Below are positions 58,955 to 64,000 of a stretch of 64,000 nt of DNA, piece by piece. This stretch comes from Gaiellaceae bacterium (GTDB taxonomy: Bacteria > Actinomycetota > Thermoleophilia > Gaiellales > Gaiellaceae), in assembly GCA_026002995.1 (NCBI GenBank), contig BPGK01000001.1, positions 1,488,001 through 1,552,000 on the forward strand. Direction: 5' to 3'. The position numbers and the translations under genes are program-made. Below the pieces are notes generated by a model. The model saw only the letters and a list, made by a program, of their open reading frames with translations. It did not search any database and was not told the origin of the DNA. The number at the start of each line of letters is the position of its first letter. Position 1 is the stretch's first letter.

Positions 58955-59649
58955 GCGGCGATCTCGGCCGCGCCGTCCCGCAGGGCGACGAGCTGCGGAA
59001 CGACGTCGAGGACGCTCTCGCGGGCGCAGAAGGGGATGTCCGGCTCGAGCTCGGGCGCGTTCTCGAGGAGGTTCCGGCCGCTGCGCGAGACGCGGAGCGC
59101 CTCCTCCGCCCCGCCCCACGTCGGCACGAGCCGCGCGGCCGCCTCGGCCGCATCCGTTCGCTTCCAGCCGAGGCTCTCGACGATGCGGCCGGCGACGTAC
59201 GTGTCGTCGAGGTTCGGCCTCCCTTCGACGCCCGCGCACACGACGAGCACATCCTCTCCGTATTCCCGTGCGGCCTCGACGAGCGCCGCGAGGTTGAGGA
59301 GGGACGCGATCAGCACGCGCTCGCAGCGGGAGGCGGCGGCGACAACCGCCCGTGTCCCGTTCGTCGTCGAGAGGATGAGCGTGTCGCCTGCGGGCTCGAG
59401 GTACTCGCGTGGCGAGTTCCCGAGGTCGAAGCCGGGGATGCGGACGGCGTTCCGCTCGCCGCCGAGAACGCCACCGCCGAGCGCGTCGCGGAGCGTCCGC
59501 GCCTCCTCCACCTCTGCGGCGCAGAACACGGCCGCGTAGCCGGACGCGAGCGCCTGGCAGATCGTCGAGGTCGCGCGGATGACGTCGATGACGATCCCGG
59601 TCGGAGCCGAGCCGGCCTCGTCGGGAGTGAACGCGACGTCCACGAGCAC
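58951..59649 (-). CDS. 2-phosphosulfolactate phosphatase-family protein (ComB-like)
   Basis: A 232-residue ComB-fold protein. Signatures are GIVIDVIRATSTICQALASG, LGGERNAVRIPGFDLGNSP, ILSTTNGTRAVVAA and LVVCAGVEGRPNLDDTYVAG. In archaea ComB acts in coenzyme M synthesis; in bacteria lacking CoM its role is uncertain, and no other CoM genes are near. GTG is 6 nt after TAGCGT. Confidence 0.88.
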   Translation of the reverse strand: MLVDVAFTPDEAGSAPTGIVIDVIRATSTICQALASGYAAVFCAAEVEEARTLRDALGGGVLGGERNAVRIPGFDLGNSPREYLEPAGDTLILSTTNGTRAVVAAASRCERVLIASLLNLAALVEAAREYGEDVLVVCAGVEGRPNLDDTYVAGRIVESLGWKRTDAAEAAARLVPTWGGAEEALRVSRSGRNLLENAPELEPDIPFCARESVLDVVPQLVALRDGAAEIAA

Positions 59650-59654
59650 GTCGG

Positions 59655-59661
59655 TACGCTA
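59655..59661. promoter_or_regulatory. Overlapping divergent -10 elements for comB-like and rhomboid genes
   Basis: TACGCTA holds a plus-strand TACGCT (9 nt before GTG 59670) and, on the opposite strand, TAGCGT (6 nt before GTG 59649). The two starts are only 20 bp apart. Confidence 0.5.
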
Positions 59662-59669
59662 GCCCGACC

Positions 59670-60530
59670 GTGAGCGCGCCCGAGCAGCCCATGCGGTGCT
59701 ACCGGCACCCGGATCGCGAGACGATGGTCACGTGCTCGGAGTGCGGGCGGCCGATCTGCCCCGACTGCATGACCTTCGGGCCGGTCGGGATCCGCTGTCC
59801 CGAGCACGCGAGCGCGTCCGGGCGGCCCTCCGCGCCGCACCGACAAGCGAGGAGCGCCGTCCTCCAGCTCTCGAGCCGAGGACCGATCGTCACGCAGGCG
59901 CTCGTCGCGCTCAACGTCCTCGTCTTCCTCGCCGAGCTCGCTCTCGGCGGCACCCTGAACGGGACGGGCAACTGGATCTACGAGCACGGCGTCCTCGTCT
60001 CGAGCACGGTGAACTCGTCGGGACAGCTCGTGGGCGTCGCCGAAGGGGAGTGGTGGCGCCTGCTCACCGCAGCGTTCCTCCACTATGGGCCGCTCCACCT
60101 GGGGATGAACATGCTCGTGCTCTGGCTCCTCGGACAAGGGGTCGAGGACTACTTCGGCCACGCGCGCTTCGCCCTCCTCTACGTCGTCGCCGGCCTCGCC
60201 GGCTCGGCGGGGGCACTGCTCTGGAGCCCGAACGCGCTCACCGTCGGCGCGTCGGGTGCGATCTGGGGGATCATGGGCGCGGCCATCGTGCTCGAGCGCC
60301 GCCGGATCTACGTCTTCGGCGGGCAAGCGATGGCGCTCCTGCTCCTCAACGTCGCGATCACGCTGTTCCTCCCCGGGATCTCGATCGGCGGGCACTTCGG
60401 CGGCCTCGTCGGCGGCACGCTCGCGGCGCTCGTGTTCACGGGCCTCCGGCGGGCCCCTGCGCTCGCGACCCTCGCCGTCGCGGGCATCGGCGTCGCCGCC
60501 GTCGCCGTCGCGGCCGGCAGCGTCGCCTGA
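59670..60530 (+). CDS. Rhomboid intramembrane serine protease with N-terminal zinc finger
   Basis: A 286-residue protein. Residues about 9-48 are a B-box-like zinc finger (RCYRHPDRETMVTCSECGRP, CPDCMTFGPVGIRCPEH). The rhomboid core has six to seven membrane segments, with WRLLTAAFLHYGPLHLGMNM, catalytic Ser in TVGASGAIWGIMG and His in GGHFGGLVGGTLAAL. The zinc-finger fusion is common in actinobacterial rhomboids. Convergent with PPDK, 3 bp apart. Confidence 0.93.
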   Translation: MSAPEQPMRCYRHPDRETMVTCSECGRPICPDCMTFGPVGIRCPEHASASGRPSAPHRQARSAVLQLSSRGPIVTQALVALNVLVFLAELALGGTLNGTGNWIYEHGVLVSSTVNSSGQLVGVAEGEWWRLLTAAFLHYGPLHLGMNMLVLWLLGQGVEDYFGHARFALLYVVAGLAGSAGALLWSPNALTVGASGAIWGIMGAAIVLERRRIYVFGGQAMALLLLNVAITLFLPGISIGGHFGGLVGGTLAALVFTGLRRAPALATLAVAGIGVAAVAVAAGSVA

Positions 60531-60533
60531 GCG

Positions 60534-63131
60534 TCAGCCGCCGATCGCGACTGCGGTGACGCCGGCGTCGGCCAACGCCGCCTGCGCCGCAGCGAGTCGG
60601 GCGATCGGGACGCGGTACGGCGAACACGACACGTAGTCGAGCGCGAGCCCGTGGCAGAACGCGACGGAGCGCGGCTCGCCGCCGTGCTCGCCGCAGATGC
60701 CGAGCTTGATCTCGGGCTTCGTCGAGCGGCCACGCTCGACGGCGATCCGCATGAGGTCGCCTACCCCGTCCACGTCGAGCACCTCGAACGGGTTCCGCTC
60801 GAGGATCCCGTGCTCGAGGTAGTACGTGAGGAACTTCCCCTCCGCGTCGTCGCGCGAGAAGCCGAGCGTCGTCTGCGTGAGGTCGTTCGTTCCGAAGGAG
60901 AAGAAGTCTGCCTCCTCGGCGATCTCGTCCGCGCGGAGCGCCGCCCGGGGCAACTCGATCATCGTCCCGCAGCGGAATGCGACCGACGGCTCCTCCGCCG
61001 CGACGCGCTCGGTGAGCTCGCGCAGGCGCCGGAGCTCCTCGCGAAAGCCCACCAGGGGGTGCATGATCTCGACGAGGGGGGCATCGCCGGTCCGCTCTTC
61101 GACCGCCCGCGCCGCGCGCACGATCGCTCGCACCTGCATCTCGTAGATCTCGGGGTACTGGAGCCCGAGACGACAGCCTCGCGTGCCGAGCATCGGGTTC
61201 GCCTCGCGGAGCTGACGGATGCGATCACGCATCGCGTCCGAGGTCGCCTCCTCGAGCGGCGGCAGGAACTCGTGGAGCGGCGGGTCGAGGAGCCGAATCG
61301 TCACCGGCAGCCCGGCCATGGCCTCGAAGATCGCCTCGAAGTCGCCCTGCTGCATCGGCAGGAGCTTGTCGAGCGCCGCCCGCCGCTCCTCCTCGTCGCG
61401 CGCGAGGATCATCTCCCGCACGATCGGGAGCCGGTCTTCCGCCATGAACATGTGCTCGGTGCGACAGAGGCCGATGCCCTCGGCCCCGAGCTCGCGGGCC
61501 TTCGCCGCGTCCTCGGGCGTGTCCGCGTTGGCGCGGACGCGCAGCCGGCGCAGCACGTCCGCCCACTCGAGGATCGTCCCGAAGTTCTCGTCGATCGCAG
61601 GGGGTACGAGCGGGACCGCGCCGAGGATGACGTGGCCCTCCGCGCCGTCGATCGTGATCACGTCGCCCTCGTGGAGCACGTGCTCGCCGATCGTCACCGT
61701 CCCCGTCGCCTGGTCGATCGAGAGCGCCTCACAGCCTGCGACGCACGGCTTCCCCATGCCGCGGGCGACGACGGCGGCATGCGAGGTCATCCCGCCGTGC
61801 GCGGTGAGGACGCCGCGCGCCTTGATCAGGCCGTGGATGTCATCCGGCGTGGTCTCCCAGCGCACGAGGATGACGTCCTCGCCGGCGCTCCCCCGCTCCG
61901 CCGCACGGTCGGCGTCGAGGACAATCGCGCCGACTGCGGCGCCGGGCGATGCGTTCAGACCCTTTGCGACGACCTCGTACTCCGCGTCGGGGTCGATGCG
62001 CGGGTGCAGGAGCTGATCGAGCTGACCGGGGTCGATCCGCGCGACCGCCTCCTCACGCGAGATGAGCTCCTCCTCGACCATCTCCACGGCGATGCGGAGC
62101 GCCGCGGTCGCGGTGCGCTTCCCGGTACGAGTCTGGAGGAGGTAGAGCTTTCCCTCCTCCACCGTGAACTCGATGTCCTGCATGTCCCGGTAGTGGGCCT
62201 CGAGCCGATCGAGCGTCTCGACGAGCTCCTCGTAGGCCTCCGGGAGGAGCTCGCGCATGCGCGAGATCGGCTCCGGCGTCCGGATCCCCGCGACGACGTC
62301 CTCGCCCTGGGCGTTGAGCAGGAACTCCCCGAACAGGGCCTTCTCTCCGGTAGCCGGGTTCCGCGTGAAGCAGACGCCCGTGCCCGAGCGCTCGCCGCGG
62401 TTCCCGAAGACCATCTGCACGACGTTCACGGCCGTCCCCAGATCGTCCGGGATCTCGTACGTCCGCCGGTACACCTGCGCCCGCGGCGCGTCCCAGGAGT
62501 CGAACACCGCCCGGTAGGCCCGGCGCAGCTGCTCGCGCGGATCCTGGGGGAACCCCGTCCCCGTCGCCTCCTCGTAGATCGTCTCGAAGGACGCGACGAG
62601 CTCGCGCAGGTCGTGGGCGGTTAAGTCGACGTCCTGGGAGACTCCGCGCGCGGCCTTCAGATCGCTGAGCGCCTGCTCGAAGCGGTGCCCGTCGACGCCG
62701 TCCACGACCTCGCCGTACATCTGGATCAGACGTCGGTAGGAGTCGTAGGCGAAGCGCGGGTTGCGGGTCGACGCCGCGAGCCCCTCGACCGCGACGTCGT
62801 TGAGCCCGAGGTTGAGGATCGTGTCCATCATCCCGGGCATCGAGATCGCCGCGCCGGAGCGCACCGAGACGAGGAGTGGGTTCTCCGGATCCCCGAAGCG
62901 CTTGCCCGTGCGCTCCTCGAGCCGGGCGATGTGCTCGTCGACCTCCGCGTCGAGCCCCTCCGGCACCCGATGTCCCGCCGCCATGTACGCGCGACAGGCA
63001 TCGGTCGTGATCGTGAACCCGGCCGGCACCGGAAGACCGAGCTGCGTCATCTCGGCGAGGCCGATCCCCTTGCCGCCGAGGAGCTCTCTCCCGCCGGGCG
63101 CCTGCTCGTCGAAGTCGTAGACGTAGCGCAT
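60534..63131 (-). CDS. ppdK: Pyruvate, phosphate dikinase
   Basis: An 865-residue enzyme interconverting pyruvate, ATP and Pi with PEP, AMP and PPi. N-terminal ATP-grasp part (GGKGIGLAEMTQLGLPVPAG), phosphohistidine swivel domain with GGMTSHAAVVARGMGKPCVA, and a C-terminal PEP/pyruvate barrel (GIGLCRTEHMF, SFGTNDLTQTTLGFSRDDAE, GICGEHGG). ATG 63131 is 10 nt after TAGATT; a GTG seven codons earlier is possible. Full length. Confidence 0.95.
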   Translation of the reverse strand: MRYVYDFDEQAPGGRELLGGKGIGLAEMTQLGLPVPAGFTITTDACRAYMAAGHRVPEGLDAEVDEHIARLEERTGKRFGDPENPLLVSVRSGAAISMPGMMDTILNLGLNDVAVEGLAASTRNPRFAYDSYRRLIQMYGEVVDGVDGHRFEQALSDLKAARGVSQDVDLTAHDLRELVASFETIYEEATGTGFPQDPREQLRRAYRAVFDSWDAPRAQVYRRTYEIPDDLGTAVNVVQMVFGNRGERSGTGVCFTRNPATGEKALFGEFLLNAQGEDVVAGIRTPEPISRMRELLPEAYEELVETLDRLEAHYRDMQDIEFTVEEGKLYLLQTRTGKRTATAALRIAVEMVEEELISREEAVARIDPGQLDQLLHPRIDPDAEYEVVAKGLNASPGAAVGAIVLDADRAAERGSAGEDVILVRWETTPDDIHGLIKARGVLTAHGGMTSHAAVVARGMGKPCVAGCEALSIDQATGTVTIGEHVLHEGDVITIDGAEGHVILGAVPLVPPAIDENFGTILEWADVLRRLRVRANADTPEDAAKARELGAEGIGLCRTEHMFMAEDRLPIVREMILARDEEERRAALDKLLPMQQGDFEAIFEAMAGLPVTIRLLDPPLHEFLPPLEEATSDAMRDRIRQLREANPMLGTRGCRLGLQYPEIYEMQVRAIVRAARAVEERTGDAPLVEIMHPLVGFREELRRLRELTERVAAEEPSVAFRCGTMIELPRAALRADEIAEEADFFSFGTNDLTQTTLGFSRDDAEGKFLTYYLEHGILERNPFEVLDVDGVGDLMRIAVERGRSTKPEIKLGICGEHGGEPRSVAFCHGLALDYVSCSPYRVPIARLAAAQAALADAGVTAVAIGG

Positions 63132-63141
63132 CAGCGAGAGG

Positions 63142-63147
63142 AATCTA
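63142..63147 (-). promoter_or_regulatory. Probable -10 of ppdK
   Basis: Minus-strand TAGATT, 10 nt before ATG 63131. Confidence 0.4.
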
Positions 63148-63217
63148 CACACGCCTCGGTCTAAGGGTTCTGGAAGGGTTCCACCGCCCCACCGCAGCCG
63201 GATCGTACTCTGGCGCC

Positions 63218-64000
63218 GTGCGCGTCGCGCTCGCGCACCTCACGCTCGTCGCCCTCGTTGCCGCGGTGACCTTCGCCCTCGGCGCGGGAGCCGTCCGCGC
63301 TCGACCCGAAGCGACCATCACCGTGCGCATCGAGGCGCGCGAGTTCTCGTTCGCTCGCTCGCGCGAGACGGTCCCGGCGGGAACCAGCGTCCGCTTCGTC
63401 GTGCGAAACACCGGCGCCTCCTGCACCGCCGGAGCCGCCTCCTCCCGTCACCGGCTCCCTGGTCGCGACCGTCGTCGCGACCGTCGTCGGGACGTTCGAG
63501 CGTCCGGTGCTCGTGACGGCTCTTCCCGGCGAGAGCAGCGACGTGTTCGTCGTCGAGCAGCGCAGGACGATTCGCATCGTTCGCAACGGAGCCACGCTCC
63601 GGGAGCCGTTCCTCGACATTCGCGACCGCGCGTACGAGTCGAGCGAGTCCGGGCTCCTCTCGCTCGCGTTCTCGCCCGACTACGCCGTGACCGGTCTCTT
63701 CTACGTCTTCTACAACCGCAACGCTGGAAATGGCGACATCACGATCTCGGAGTGGAGACCACACCCCATCGACACGGATCGCGCCGATCCGTTCTCCGAG
63801 CGGGTTCTCCTGACGATCGAGAAGCCGTGGGAGAACCACAACGGCGGGATGCTCCAGTTCGGACCCGACGGTCTGCTCTATGCCTCGGCCGGCGATGGAG
63901 ACAGCGGCGTCTACAACAACCCGGCGCCTTCGTGCGCGACAAGCGTCTGCGCGCGCTCCAGGGAAGGTACCTCTACGGCGACTTCTGTCTGGGCGGAGTC
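63218..64000 (+). pseudogene. Degraded cupredoxin-like / PQQ-type sugar dehydrogenase gene, continues beyond window
   Basis: GTG 63218 opens a signal peptide (LVALVAAVTFALGAGAV) and a cupredoxin-like start (ITVRIEAREFSFARSRET, VRFVVRNTGAS). From about 63426 sense continues only in another frame as a glucose/sorbosone dehydrogenase-family propeller (FERPVLVTALPGESSDVFVV, LREPFLDIRDRAYESSESGL, ENHNGGMLQFGPDGLLYASA). After DGDSG near 63903 the frame shifts again to GAFVRDKRLRALQGRYLYGD, which belongs near the C-terminus of that family, so a large internal part is missing. At least two frame changes and one deletion are visible. Confidence 0.7.

Overview
This 64 kb window is GC-rich (about 70%) chromosomal DNA from an actinobacterium. 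My inference is class Thermoleophilia (Gaiellales/Solirubrobacterales-like). The markers are MurT/GatD, DivIVA/Wag31 with SepF, a GarA-like FHA protein next to an FtsR-like MerR regulator, an RsiG-like small protein, MurA with Asp in place of the catalytic Cys, and the imuB/dnaE2 translesion cassette. No phage, integrase, transposase gene or CRISPR array is visible. It is a core-genome segment with a few accessory and decaying genes.

Layout. 1-3.9 kb: lysine/DAP genes (dapE, partial dapD) divergent from hflX-dut-nudix. 4-6.1 kb: murT-gatD (peptidoglycan amidation). 6.2-10 kb: a repeat-containing DNA-binding-like protein, a class II amidotransferase and two convergent RpoD-type sigma factors. 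9.9-12.1 kb: a sulfotransferase coupled to an unusual lipoyl/E3-binding/PglD-type acyltransferase fusion. 12.1-13.7 kb: uppP followed by a broken membrane-protein gene. 14.1-17 kb: pgsA, rsiG-like, garA-like, ftsR-like, apt. 17-18 kb: a short HutF-like amidohydrolase. 18.1-20.3 kb: an SQR-DsrC-DsrE sulfur operon. 20.4-22.8 kb: archease-rtcB and a thioredoxin/TPR protein. 22.8-28.3 kb: GH99-like hydrolase, oxidoreductase, dodecin, a secreted DUF4397 protein, and an ECF sigma/anti-sigma pair. 28.4-47.8 kb: a long minus-strand housekeeping block. It reads murA, a HisB-like pseudoenzyme, ridA, a DHH/CBS/CCA-type nucleotidyltransferase, yggS, sepF, yggT, divIVA, traR, lspA, rluD, rpsB, tsf, pyrH, frr, uppS, cdsA, dxr, rseP, ispG, proS, an XRE regulator and tRNA-Pro(GGG). 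47.8-53.3 kb: S9 peptidase, HD protein, GFA protein, PLP enzyme and a GT4-type glycosyltransferase. 53.3-58.2 kb: the SOS-controlled imuB-dnaE2 cassette. 58.2-63.1 kb: methyltransferase, comB-like gene, rhomboid and PPDK. 63.2-64 kb: a degraded sugar-dehydrogenase gene running off the end.

How the genes work together. The minus-strand block joins isoprenoid/undecaprenyl-phosphate supply (dxr, ispG, uppS, and uppP at 13 kb), phospholipid synthesis (cdsA, pgsA), peptidoglycan precursors (murA, murT-gatD, dapDE), division-site proteins (sepF, divIVA) and translation (rpsB, tsf, frr, proS, tRNA-Pro).

Two window-wide patterns stand out. First, most operon-leading genes have no Shine-Dalgarno but carry a TANNNT-like hexamer 6-10 nt before the ATG/GTG. 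This suggests widespread leaderless transcription, while internal or stand-alone genes use GGAGG sites or 4-bp GTGA/ATGA coupling. Second, palindromic REP-like elements sit between ispG and proS and at several points inside the imuB-dnaE2 cassette, two of them in frame within dnaE2.

The best candidate for an undescribed system is the sulfotransferase plus the lipoyl-armed acyltransferase at 9958-12065.
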